Source of the DNA: an uncultured Alphaproteobacteria bacterium
GTDB lineage: Bacteria; Pseudomonadota; Alphaproteobacteria; RF32; CAG-239
DNA: 49,525 nucleotides
Direction of reading: 5' to 3'
NCBI GenBank assembly: GCA_944391515.1
Contig: CALXTW010000013.1
Location: 1-49,525 of the forward strand
Both the position numbers and the translations under genes were made by a program. Positions 1-8,367 of this stretch are shown one piece after another. The notes beneath the pieces were generated by a model. The model saw nothing but the letters and a program-made list of their open reading frames with translations, searched no databases and was not told where the DNA came from. The stretch's first letter is position 1; each line of letters starts with the position of its first letter.

Positions 1-1751
1 TTTAAGTTTTCATCCAAATACGGATATTGCAATTTGCAGATTTCGTTATAAAGGATTTCAATCGGGAAATTGCTGCCATATACTCTTTCACCGGTATCAA
101 TACCTTCCCATCCGCAAATAGCGTTTTGATATTCTCTGCCGACATTGGCATCGCGGAGTTCCGGTTTTACCGTATGGCGAAAGCTGTGAAAGACTTTTCT
201 CTTGCCGCTGATACCTATGCTTTCCAAATATCTGCCAAACCATTTGGACATTTTATCGGCATAGTGATTATATTGAGCGTAAGTAAGCTGATAAAATACG
301 CGTTGCTTGCGTTTGGATTTAACCGAAAGCAAATAATCTAAAAAGCCCATTTCAATAATTTTGGGGTGAATCGGTACAATTCTTTTAGAAACCTTATTTT
401 TCAAATGTTGGTCGGGACGTTCATCTGTGAAAATCATATAGTAAATATTGTTTTCTTTTTTGATGTCATCGCAATAAAGTTGGCATAATTCGTTCAGACG
501 AGCACCGCTGTATAAGGCCATTAGCGGAATATAGTAGCGATAGGCAAAGTTTTCATCTTCCGGATAAGGATAATATTCAGGATTAAATATCTTCAATAAC
601 TCGGCTTTGGTAAAGCGGTCATAGCTTTGGCGGCTATCTTTGACCGGAATTTCTATCTGAACGTTTAAGGCCGCACTGACATAACCTTTTCTCTGAGCGT
701 AGGTTAAAAATTCTTTGAATACGCGTAAGTAGCGTTTGACCGTGGTGGTGGACATGGTCTTATCACCAATCTCGGGCAAAAGCATATCGGTTAGCTTTTT
801 GTGTTTGGAAGCACTCATCTTCTTCCAACCGCGTGGCACATAATAGATTTTGGTTGAAATCGTATCACAGTCTTTAGCGGTTAAATTTTCAACATATTTC
901 TTATTAACCAAACTGAACACCACATCCAGACAGGTTTCATCTTGATATAAAGTGTTATCGCCGGTTCCTTTGACATTTTTCTTATATTCTCTGAATTTTT
1001 CAAACAGAGTCTTCCAATGTGTTTTAATTTGCGGCGAACGAACGGTATTGGCGGTTCTTTCTTCTTCTATATAACTTAAGCAATGCTCAATAACGGCCGG
1101 AATGTAGAAATTGCGGTTGTCGGTTTGAATGGCATTGGCTCTGTTCAGAGCATAATCATCGGCCAGAGCCAAATGATTTTCCAGCTTGTCCAGCCATTCC
1201 GGTCTTTGATTGGGCTCAGGTTCAACCGCGTTCTTTTTAACGGTTCGTTTTAAGAAATCAAATACCGAAGGGGGAATACGTTTGTTTTGTTTGAGTGAAG
1301 TGATATATTTCTTTACGAAGCTGACAACTTGCTCATCCTTAAAATCTTCATAAGAACCATAACTATCGGAATGTTCATAATCCGAGCGGCTGAGCATAGT
1401 GATATCAAGCTCATGTACCGAGAGCTGATTATTTTTAATTTGAAAATAAGAATCGTCTAATTTGTTTTGAATCTCTTTAATGCGGCTGGCAACGATATTT
1501 TCGATATCGTCATCGGAAAGAATGAGTTTGTTGTTTTTTATTTCCATCAGCAGCCGTTCCAAATCATTGATTAACGTATCAAACTTAAAAGTTTCTCGCT
1601 TCAATAGCAGGATGGCTATATTGTAATCATTAGTGTTTAAAGAATACCTAACGTGCGTTTTTTTGAAGAAAGGTTGGAGGGATTTGGGTATCCAATAGCG
1701 GAAATAATAGGTGTGATTCCTGCGTTCCAAATGATTTTGTTTTAAGGCCAT
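1..1751 (-). CDS. Tyrosine recombinase (integrase) of a neighbouring element, 3' end outside window
   Basis: Reading the minus strand from the ATG at 1751 gives an open frame of about 583 codons that runs off the window. The C-terminal catalytic core is visible: Arg418 in YSGARLNE, His522 and Arg525 in HSFRHT, and a probable nucleophile Tyr558 in RVYGS. The N-terminal half is a SAM-like/core-binding region. It resembles the integrase at 9154-10956 over its full length (similar N-terminus, identical HSFRHTV box, similar C-terminal tail), so the stop should lie only a few codons beyond position 1. Its base composition is less AT-rich than element 1858-11061, closer to the chromosome. Start chosen by matching the second integrase; no strong Shine-Dalgarno is evident. 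It presumably belongs to a second element lying to the left. Confidence 0.88.
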   Translation of the reverse strand, partial: MALKQNHLERRNHTYYFRYWIPKSLQPFFKKTHVRYSLNTNDYNIAILLLKRETFKFDTLINDLERLLMEIKNNKLILSDDDIENIVASRIKEIQNKLDDSYFQIKNNQLSVHELDITMLSRSDYEHSDSYGSYEDFKDEQVVSFVKKYITSLKQNKRIPPSVFDFLKRTVKKNAVEPEPNQRPEWLDKLENHLALADDYALNRANAIQTDNRNFYIPAVIEHCLSYIEEERTANTVRSPQIKTHWKTLFEKFREYKKNVKGTGDNTLYQDETCLDVVFSLVNKKYVENLTAKDCDTISTKIYYVPRGWKKMSASKHKKLTDMLLPEIGDKTMSTTTVKRYLRVFKEFLTYAQRKGYVSAALNVQIEIPVKDSRQSYDRFTKAELLKIFNPEYYPYPEDENFAYRYYIPLMALYSGARLNELCQLYCDDIKKENNIYYMIFTDERPDQHLKNKVSKRIVPIHPKIIEMGFLDYLLSVKSKRKQRVFYQLTYAQYNHYADKMSKWFGRYLESIGISGKRKVFHSFRHTVKPELRDANVGREYQNAICGWEGIDTGERVYGSNFPIEILYNEICKLQYPYLDENL

Positions 1752-1821
1752 GACTGTCTCACCCAACTGTCTCAGATGTTACAAAAGGGCATTTCCCGAC
1801 ATTTGAAGGCTTTTTCTAAAG

Positions 1822-1850
1822 AAAAAAGCCATTGAAAATCAATGGCTTTT
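1822..1850 (-). terminator. Intrinsic terminator between integrase 1 and left att copy
   Basis: A 12-bp perfect stem (1824-1835 with 1839-1850, 3-nt loop) is followed on the minus strand by a T tract. It lies between the att copy at 1858-1876 and the start of integrase 1, the same arrangement as the terminator at 11008-11034 next to the intact tRNA. It would have ended the tRNA-Gln transcript when the left element was adjacent to the tRNA. Confidence 0.75.
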
Positions 1851-1857
1851 CATTTTG

Positions 1858-1876
1858 CTTGGCTGGGGTGGCTGGA
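1858..1876. repeat. Left attachment-site copy (19 bp, tRNA-Gln 3' end fragment)
   Basis: The 19-mer cttggctggggtggctgga is identical to 11043-11061, which covers the 3' acceptor strand, encoded CCA and part of the T-stem of tRNA-Gln. Here the rest of the tRNA is missing: the sequence diverges immediately after the repeat. This is expected of an attachment-site core left between two tandem insertions. Confidence 0.9.
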
Positions 1877-2221
1877 AACTCAGTAAAAAATATCAACCAC
1901 CTTATCTATTTGATTTTATTTAATTTATGCCAGATTTATACAACCTGCTGACCCATATGCTGTACCACATTGCTGTACCTTTTTCTAGTATAACTAAATT
2001 TTATTTTTTTTCAATCATAATAAAAAATAATAATGCAATCAGAAATGCAAATATGGTATATATAATTAAAGAGTAAATTTATAAAAAATGATAAATAAAT
2101 TTAACAAAATGCAATAGACTTTTAGATATTACATTTTTTCAACAAATTCAATAATATATAGGTTGCTTTAGTGATAATGCAGCATTCAAATATTATTATC
2201 TAATATAATTAAGGATTAACA
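1877..2221. promoter_or_regulatory. Non-coding left end of the element with candidate integrase arm sites
   Basis: No convincing gene lies in these 345 bases, which are very AT-rich. Two exact direct repeats tgctgtacc occur at 1958-1966 and 1971-1979, 13 bp apart, and a degenerate copy (tgctgaccc) at 1946-1954. The same word is found inverted at the other end of the element (10993-11001) and with one mismatch at 10958-10966. Repeats at both ends in this layout are typical of integrase or excisionase arm sites, but they could also be Rep-binding iterons. The 3' part presumably contains the promoter of the Rep-like gene. Confidence 0.55.
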
Positions 2222-2896
2222 ATGATAATTAACACTTTAGATGAATTAAAACAAACACTTAGAGATAAAAATCTTATAATAAACAATTTAACTAGAACAT
2301 CAGAACAAACAAAATTAGATAAATTAAAAATTCAACAACAAAATTTAAAAAATCAAACTATAAAAATTCACAATGAAATTAAAAATTTGAAGAAATTGGA
2401 ATTAAATAATTGTCATACAAAAAAATCTGATAGCTATTATGAAAATTACAATTTAAAAAGAATGAAAGAAGAACTTATAGAAACTTTTTCTAAAGAAGAT
2501 AATAAGTATAATTTAGCCTTAACTCTGAATCTCAATCCCAAAAATTATAATGGTAATTTTGTAAAATCATCAGTTGAAAACAAATTAAAGGAATTTTGGA
2601 AGTTATATTGTCAGTTCAATCTTGGTAGAGATGCATCAAAATACAGGAAGATGAAATATGTTGCTGTTATTGAGCATCAACAATCTAATATCCATATACA
2701 TCTTGCAATTAGTCATATCAATCAAAATATAAATGATGAATTTATATATGATGAAGAGAATGTCATTTCCATACTTTGGAGAACAGTGATTCAAAGTGGA
2801 ACAGTTTTCTTGGAAAGACTATATGATAAAAATTGGTTTAATTATATTTTTAAGTCTGAAAAATTTTATGAAAATATGTTGATATCTGATTCTTGA
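2222..2896 (+). CDS. HUH-endonuclease-like replication/mobilisation protein
   Basis: 224 aa. Residues 20-60 look like a charged coiled coil. The second half carries three features in the order seen in rolling-circle Rep proteins and some relaxases: a hydrophobic strand LALTLN (98-103) like motif 1, the metal-binding HxH pair His158-Ile-His160 in IHIHLAI (motif 2) preceded by Glu151, and a C-terminal NYIFK segment with Tyr208 and Lys211 resembling motif 3. Starting nicking or replication of the element is the inferred role. It is short for a complete Rep and has no helicase domain. RBS aaggat lies upstream of the ATG. It is the first gene of a left-to-right gene set. Family membership comes from motif reading only and is moderately sure. 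Confidence 0.55.
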   Translation: MIINTLDELKQTLRDKNLIINNLTRTSEQTKLDKLKIQQQNLKNQTIKIHNEIKNLKKLELNNCHTKKSDSYYENYNLKRMKEELIETFSKEDNKYNLALTLNLNPKNYNGNFVKSSVENKLKEFWKLYCQFNLGRDASKYRKMKYVAVIEHQQSNIHIHLAISHINQNINDEFIYDEENVISILWRTVIQSGTVFLERLYDKNWFNYIFKSEKFYENMLISDS

Positions 2897-2929
2897 TAAA
2901 TAATTATATCAATAAAACAAGGAGTTAAA

Positions 2930-3196
2930 ATGAATGAAGAATTAAAATTATTATATGAAATTGCTGATGATTTAAAATCTGAAAAATTTATAAAAAGCTA
3001 CAGAAATTTTAGCTTAAATTATCTAAATAAATGTCCTCCATACTTAAGTGTGTTGAAATACCTCAATAAAAAACCAAGTTTAAGGACTTTGTCTTTTCTT
3101 TTATATAAGTTGAATGTGCAAAAAATTTATCCTGAGGCTCAATCACAATTGCATTTAATCATAAAAAATAAATTAGCATTAAAGGACTTGAGATGA
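2930..3196 (+). CDS. Hypothetical protein, 88 aa
   Basis: A small, probably helical, Lys/Leu-rich protein with no recognised domain and no signal peptide or membrane segment. It has a good RBS (aaggag, 7 bases before ATG). Its stop overlaps the start of the ankyrin gene in an ATGA junction, so the two are probably translationally coupled. Its AT-rich composition matches the element. Function unknown. Confidence 0.7.
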   Translation: MNEELKLLYEIADDLKSEKFIKSYRNFSLNYLNKCPPYLSVLKYLNKKPSLRTLSFLLYKLNVQKIYPEAQSQLHLIIKNKLALKDLR

Positions 3197-3858
3197 GAAA
3201 TGATATTAATTTTGAACAGCTAATAAGTAAGATTGATTGTATATTAAATTCACCCAAACCAATTCCAAACTTTATTAAAAAGGATAAAGAATTAGCTCAA
3301 ATGTTGGAAGATTTGCAGGAAATTTCTGAATATGAAACATTCTATCAATTTGAGGAGTTATTTGATAAAGAGCCTTTCCTAATGCAATTTTTGACAGATT
3401 CTGATTTTACCAAACTTCTGAAAATGATTGATAGAACCTCTATGAAGTATGAGCATCTGGATGATTATACTGCTCTTCATATGATTGTGGTTAATCCTAA
3501 TATCTCAAATTTTGATAAAACAGTGGTTATAGATAGAATACTTGAAATGGGATGTAATATAAATCAAACCTCTGCAAGAGGTGAAACAGCTTTATTCTTG
3601 GCAGTAAAAAGAAATAATAGAAAAATGATTGAATATTTGCTTGGAAAAGGGGCTAATCCTAATGTTCCTAATGATTTGGGCATAACCCCAATGATGGTGG
3701 CTACATTTAATTCCCAACTCTATAATATGGCAATCCTCAAATTTTTTAATTCTCAAATGGGTGCAACCTGTACATCCTATCAGTTTGATGTTTTTGATAT
3801 TGCTGAAATTACAAAAATATCAAATACAATGGAAGTCTTGAGGGATTTGAAGCAATAA
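3193..3858 (+). CDS. Ankyrin-repeat protein
   Basis: 221 aa. Residues about 85-185 contain at least three ankyrin-type units: DDYTALHMIV, then a unit ending in MGCNIN and starting again at RGETALFLAVKRNNRKMIEYLLGKGANPN, then LGITPMMVATFN. The N-terminal 80 residues are acidic and unassigned. Ankyrin repeats mediate protein-protein contacts; the partner is unknown. The gene overlaps the upstream ORF by 4 bases. Ankyrin proteins are common in host-associated alphaproteobacteria, and being carried on a mobile element next to an R-M gene suggests cargo, perhaps an accessory to replication or defence. Confidence 0.85.
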   Translation: MRNDINFEQLISKIDCILNSPKPIPNFIKKDKELAQMLEDLQEISEYETFYQFEELFDKEPFLMQFLTDSDFTKLLKMIDRTSMKYEHLDDYTALHMIVVNPNISNFDKTVVIDRILEMGCNINQTSARGETALFLAVKRNNRKMIEYLLGKGANPNVPNDLGITPMMVATFNSQLYNMAILKFFNSQMGATCTSYQFDVFDIAEITKISNTMEVLRDLKQ

Positions 3859-4008
3859 TAAATTATAAAAATACTTTAATATAAACATCTGTAACATAAA
3901 GTTGCTTTTTATATTCTATGTCAATTTTAAGGTGATTTGCTCTACATTAAATATTAACTAATTTGTATTATTGGTTAATATAAATTAGTGTATTTCTTTG
4001 GGGGTATT

Positions 4009-7000
4009 ATGGAAAACATTCTTCAATTTTTAAAAGTTTTAGGATTTTTACCTAAAGATGGTGAAGATAGTGTATATGCAAAAAGATATGATGATTATGA
4101 AATTAGTGTCAATTATAATGAAGTTTCCCCTGAAAAATCTATAATAAATTATGGCAAAAAGATTACACAACATAGAGGAACAACAGGTGATTTTCATCAA
4201 TCTGAAAATATGGTTGTTTTGGAGTGTGTTGATAGACTTTTAAGTAAGGGTTATAAACCTGAAAAAATAGAGTTAGAAAAATGTTGGGCTTTAGGGCATA
4301 AAGATAAAGGCTTTTTAGATATTTGGGTCAAAGATGAAAATAATAAAAGTTTTTTAATGATAGAATGCAAAACTTGGGGCTCAGAATATGAAAAAGCTAA
4401 AAAAGAAACTTTGACCAATAAGAAGAAATTTGGAGGTCAAATATTTTCATATCTTCAGCAGGAACCCAAAGATACCAAAGCAATATGCTATTATACATCC
4501 AAAATGGACAAGGGTAAGATTTTTTATGAAAATGCCATAGTATATAATAAAGATGATTGGAAGGACTTAAGCCAAGAAGAAAGATATCCAAGATGGAATG
4601 AAATATATGAAACTAATGGCATTTTTGAAGATTGGGTAAATTTATATGCATTACAGTCAAAAGCCTTAATAAAAAAAGACCTGAAACAACTTGATGCTAA
4701 TGATAGTGGAATTATTTATAATAAATTTGCAGAAATTTTAAGACATAATGTAATTAGTGATAAGCCTAATGCTTTTAATAAAATCATCAATTTATTTTTA
4801 TGCAAAGTTTGTGATGAAGATAGAGATGATGAAGAAGAATTAAAATTTCAGACAAGAAATTCAACAGGTGAGAAAACTAATGAAGAATTGTTAGAAGATT
4901 TGAATGATTTGTATAAAAAAGGGATGGAATCTTATCTTCAAAAAGAAGTTCCTGATTATACAAAAGATGAATTTGAAAGAATGATATCTAAAACAGGGGC
5001 TCATAAAGAAGAGTTAGAGCAACTTTACACAACATTGAGATTATATAAAAATAATGAATTTGCATTTAAGGAAGTATTTGATAAAAAGTCTTTTGATGAT
5101 AATGCAGTAGTTGTTAGAGAGGTTGTTGAATTATTACAGAGCAAACAGTTAAGATATTCTCATAAGCAACAGTTTTTGGGTGATTTTTTTGAAAAGTTGT
5201 TGAATGATAGTATAAAACAAGAAGCAGGACAATTCTTTACACCTGTTCCTCTTGCTCAATTTATCATCAAATCACTTCCAGTTAAGGAATTTATCCTTAA
5301 TAAAATTAAAAAAGGTGATACAGATTCTTTGCCATATGTAATTGATTTTGCTTGTGGTGCAGGACATTTTCTTACTGAAATGATGGATGAAATTCAACAT
5401 ATTATAGTGAATGATATAAGACTTGAAGATATAAAGAAACCTACACTAAAAGAAGATTTTGAAACTTGGAAAAGAACTAATTTTAAATGGGCTGACAAGT
5501 ATATCTATGGTATAGATATGGATTATAGACTGATAAAGACCTCTAAAATCAGCTGTTTTCTAAATGGGGATGGACTTGCTAATTTAATACATTCTAATGG
5601 GCTGGCTAAATTTGATTGTAAAGATTATTTGAAAATTTTGAAAAATGAAGATGGAAATAAAGACAATCAAAAATTTGATATCATTATTGCAAACCCACCA
5701 TATTCAGTTAAGTATTTCAAAAATACTCTTCCTTTTGGGGCTCAATGTTTTGATTTGTATGATGGATTAACTGAAAATAGCAGTGAAATAGAGTGCTTAT
5801 TTGTTGAAAGAGCCAAACAATTACTGAAAAAAGATGGTTTTATTGGAATTATCTTGCCTTCAAGTTTTTTAACTAATGGTGGAACATATATAAAAGCCAG
5901 AGAAATTATCTTAAAATATTTTGATGTAAAGGCTATTATGTCTTTGGATAATAATGCATTTATGGCAACAGGTACAAAAACCATAGTTTTATTTATGCAG
6001 AGAAGAGATAACCTATTATGGCAAGAGATTCAGCATTTAGTAGATAAATTTTTTACAGACTATAAAGATGTTACAGTTAATGGTATAGAAAAAGCATTTT
6101 CAACTTATGTCAAAGATAATTTTGATGATTTAGAATTTGAAGATTATGTAAGTATATTGAAAAATTTCCCTACATCTAAAGCAACAGAAAGTGAATTATT
6201 TAGGGACTATAAAGGGGTATCAAATGATGATATTAGAAATATAGAGTATGATAAACTACTTTATTTTACATTATCTTATCCTCAGAAAGTTGTGGTTGCT
6301 AATTCAGGTTCTAAAGATGCTGAAAAAGAATTTTTAGGGTATGATTTCAGTAATAGAAAAGGATGTGAAGGCATTGATGTTAAAAAAGATGTTAATGGTC
6401 ATATCATTTCAAATATGTATAGTGATACAGCATTAGATGATTCAAAGGTTAATTATTATATATACAATAATTTTAATGGTGTTGATATATCATCTAAAAT
6501 CTCTGAAATTAACAATACAGCTGAAAATCATCCTCTAAAAGGGCATATTACTTATGAAAGATTATCAACCTTGATAGACTTTTCTTTGCCAGTATTTGAT
6601 AAGAAAATTGATATCAATGTCAAAAAAAAAATTAAAATAGAGAGCAAATATAAAAGTGTTAGAATTGAAGATTTGACTTCTTTTTTTAGTTCTGGAGTTG
6701 TTTATAATAAAGCTGATGAAAGTAAAGTAAAGACATCAAATGCAATTTTGACAGCAGATAATATTACTTTAAATAATGAGCTTGATATAAAAAAAGTAAT
6801 TTATTTGAAAGAAGATTTTTCTGCAGATGAGCAGAAAAAATTAAAGAAAGATGATGTCTTTATCTGCTTGTCAAGTGGTAGCATTTCTCATATTGGAAAA
6901 GTTTCTTATATAAATAAAAATATGGATTTTTATGCTGGAGGCTTTATGGGAATATTGAGAGCTAATAAAAATATTAACAGTAAATATTTATTTTATATTT

Positions 7001-7788
7001 TGTCTCATAACAAAACAAAAGAATATATAGAAAAGTCAGCTACTGGCAATAATATAAATAATTTATCATCTGTTATAACAAAAATAAAAATTCCTTTACC
7101 AAAAATAGATGTTCAATATAAGATTGTCTCTGAAATAGATGCTCTGGAAGCTAAGTCCTTGCTACTAAAAGAAAATATTCAAAAATTAAATAAGGAAATA
7201 GCTCATATTATAGATGTCTCAGGACAAGATAAGAAGTTAAATGATATTTCTGTTCTCTTAAAAAGAGGAAAATCTCCTAAATATGGGAGAGGAGATATTC
7301 AGATTATTAAATCTGGTCAAGTAAGAGGATTAACTAATTTTGATTTTTCTAAAAAATTTTTTGCAGATTCTTCAATGCAAGTAGATGAAAGATTGTTACA
7401 AAGAGGAGATTTACTTATAAATTCTACAGGAGTTGGAACAGCTGGAAGAGTTGGAATAGTGAATTTTGATGAAAAGTCCTTTGTAGATAGTCATATCACA
7501 ATTTTAAGATTAGATAAAAATAAAGCCCTACCTTTATATATTTTATATCAATTATATTTTAAAATAGGATTTAAAAATATAGAAAAAATGGCAACAGGAC
7601 AGAGTGGTCAAATTGAACTTTCCATTCAAACTATTGGAAACATTAAAATACCTCTTCCTTCTATTGAAGAGCAAAATCATATAGTTTCTAAAATACAACC
7701 TATTGAGGATGAAATTGAGACTATGGAAAAGGAACTAATTAATATTCCTCAACAAAAACAAGAAATATTGGATAAATATTTGAAATAA
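4009..7788 (+). CDS. Single-chain restriction-modification protein (nuclease + N6-adenine methylase + two specificity domains)
   Basis: 1259 aa. The N-terminus is a PD-(D/E)xK-type nuclease: Asp104 in GFLDIW, then Glu119-Cys-Lys121 in IECKTW. The middle is a type I-like N6-adenine methylase: QEAGQFFTP before residue 420, the SAM-binding segment DFACGAGHF near 445 and the catalytic NPPY at 562-565. The C-terminal third has two target-recognition domains, each ending in a similar IPLPxIxxQ segment and a coiled spacer, like a HsdS subunit. The fusion therefore has R, M and S functions in one chain (type IIG/IIB-like); no helicase is present. An in-frame GTG at 3988 exists, but the ATG at 4009 follows a GGGGG Shine-Dalgarno and is preferred. 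It is probably a defence cargo gene that also protects the element. Confidence 0.85.
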   Translation: MENILQFLKVLGFLPKDGEDSVYAKRYDDYEISVNYNEVSPEKSIINYGKKITQHRGTTGDFHQSENMVVLECVDRLLSKGYKPEKIELEKCWALGHKDKGFLDIWVKDENNKSFLMIECKTWGSEYEKAKKETLTNKKKFGGQIFSYLQQEPKDTKAICYYTSKMDKGKIFYENAIVYNKDDWKDLSQEERYPRWNEIYETNGIFEDWVNLYALQSKALIKKDLKQLDANDSGIIYNKFAEILRHNVISDKPNAFNKIINLFLCKVCDEDRDDEEELKFQTRNSTGEKTNEELLEDLNDLYKKGMESYLQKEVPDYTKDEFERMISKTGAHKEELEQLYTTLRLYKNNEFAFKEVFDKKSFDDNAVVVREVVELLQSKQLRYSHKQQFLGDFFEKLLNDSIKQEAGQFFTPVPLAQFIIKSLPVKEFILNKIKKGDTDSLPYVIDFACGAGHFLTEMMDEIQHIIVNDIRLEDIKKPTLKEDFETWKRTNFKWADKYIYGIDMDYRLIKTSKISCFLNGDGLANLIHSNGLAKFDCKDYLKILKNEDGNKDNQKFDIIIANPPYSVKYFKNTLPFGAQCFDLYDGLTENSSEIECLFVERAKQLLKKDGFIGIILPSSFLTNGGTYIKAREIILKYFDVKAIMSLDNNAFMATGTKTIVLFMQRRDNLLWQEIQHLVDKFFTDYKDVTVNGIEKAFSTYVKDNFDDLEFEDYVSILKNFPTSKATESELFRDYKGVSNDDIRNIEYDKLLYFTLSYPQKVVVANSGSKDAEKEFLGYDFSNRKGCEGIDVKKDVNGHIISNMYSDTALDDSKVNYYIYNNFNGVDISSKISEINNTAENHPLKGHITYERLSTLIDFSLPVFDKKIDINVKKKIKIESKYKSVRIEDLTSFFSSGVVYNKADESKVKTSNAILTADNITLNNELDIKKVIYLKEDFSADEQKKLKKDDVFICLSSGSISHIGKVSYINKNMDFYAGGFMGILRANKNINSKYLFYILSHNKTKEYIEKSATGNNINNLSSVITKIKIPLPKIDVQYKIVSEIDALEAKSLLLKENIQKLNKEIAHIIDVSGQDKKLNDISVLLKRGKSPKYGRGDIQIIKSGQVRGLTNFDFSKKFFADSSMQVDERLLQRGDLLINSTGVGTAGRVGIVNFDEKSFVDSHITILRLDKNKALPLYILYQLYFKIGFKNIEKMATGQSGQIELSIQTIGNIKIPLPSIEEQNHIVSKIQPIEDEIETMEKELINIPQQKQEILDKYLK

Positions 7789-7860
7789 TCTTATTTATGG
7801 ACCTGACAGAGCTAAAATTTCTGGATAAAATCTCTCTTGTTAGTAAGGGAGATTTTTTTT

Positions 7861-8196
7861 ATGTACAGTTCAGAACAATTAAAAAGAATACAAAATCTCA
7901 ATGATATGTTGAGAGTTTTCCATTTGAATGGAGAAATTGTTTATTCTTCAGGAATGTCAATTTTTTCTAATTATGATTTGTGTCAAATAATGAGAACTAT
8001 CAGCTTTTATGATAATTTTAATGATGACAACAACCCCTATGGGGAGAAAGATTTTGGAATTATTAATTTCAAAAATTACAAAATCATATGGAAAATTGAC
8101 TATTATGATACTGAATTGAAATATCATTCTTCTGCACCATATGATAGCACCAAGACTAGAAGAGTGATGACTGTGATGCTTGCTGATGAATATTGA
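7861..8196 (+). CDS. DUF3768-family protein
   Basis: 111 aa. The hallmarks of DUF3768 are present: an early IQNLNDMLR segment, central DNNPYGEKDFG, then the IIWKIDYYD block and a C-terminal VMTVMLADEY. The family occurs on plasmids, phages and integrative elements, mainly in alphaproteobacteria; its function is not established. Start taken at the ATG at 7861 preceded by aagggaga rather than an upstream TTG. It follows the R-M gene by about 70 bases, so an accessory or anti-restriction role is conceivable but only inferred from position. Confidence 0.8.
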   Translation: MYSSEQLKRIQNLNDMLRVFHLNGEIVYSSGMSIFSNYDLCQIMRTISFYDNFNDDNNPYGEKDFGIINFKNYKIIWKIDYYDTELKYHSSAPYDSTKTRRVMTVMLADEY

Positions 8197-8275
8197 TGCA
8201 AAAATGCAACAAAATGTATCTTTTGTAGCATTATTTGCTGTAAAGATAAGGTAGAGGCTAATTTAACAATTACAA

Positions 8276-8361
8276 ACCTGTAAATTTGAGGTTAAAATAC
8301 TTGACAATTTTACAGTTTTTGCTTATTGTAAAGTTATGTTTAAGATTTTAATTTTACAGGT
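8276..8361 (+). promoter_or_regulatory. Resolvase promoter and res-like repeat array
   Basis: A promoter TTGACA (8301-8306), 17-bp spacer, TATTGT (8324-8329) precedes the resolvase gene. Around it are related half-sites: ACCTGTAAATT (8276-8286), AATTTTACAG (8306-8315), TTGTAAAGTT (8327-8336) and AATTTTACAGGT (8350-8361). The outer pair are inverted copies. Repeats overlapping the promoter of a serine resolvase are the usual layout of a res site, allowing both recombination and autorepression. Confidence 0.55.
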
Positions 8362-8367
8362 GGCAAT

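Noticed and set aside
27..341. Plus-strand ORF of 104 aa at the left edge
   Set aside because: It is the antisense of the integrase catalytic domain and has no recognisable features.
3988..4008. GTG start seven codons upstream for the R-M protein
   Set aside because: The ATG at 4009 follows a GGGGG Shine-Dalgarno; the added residues have no family support.
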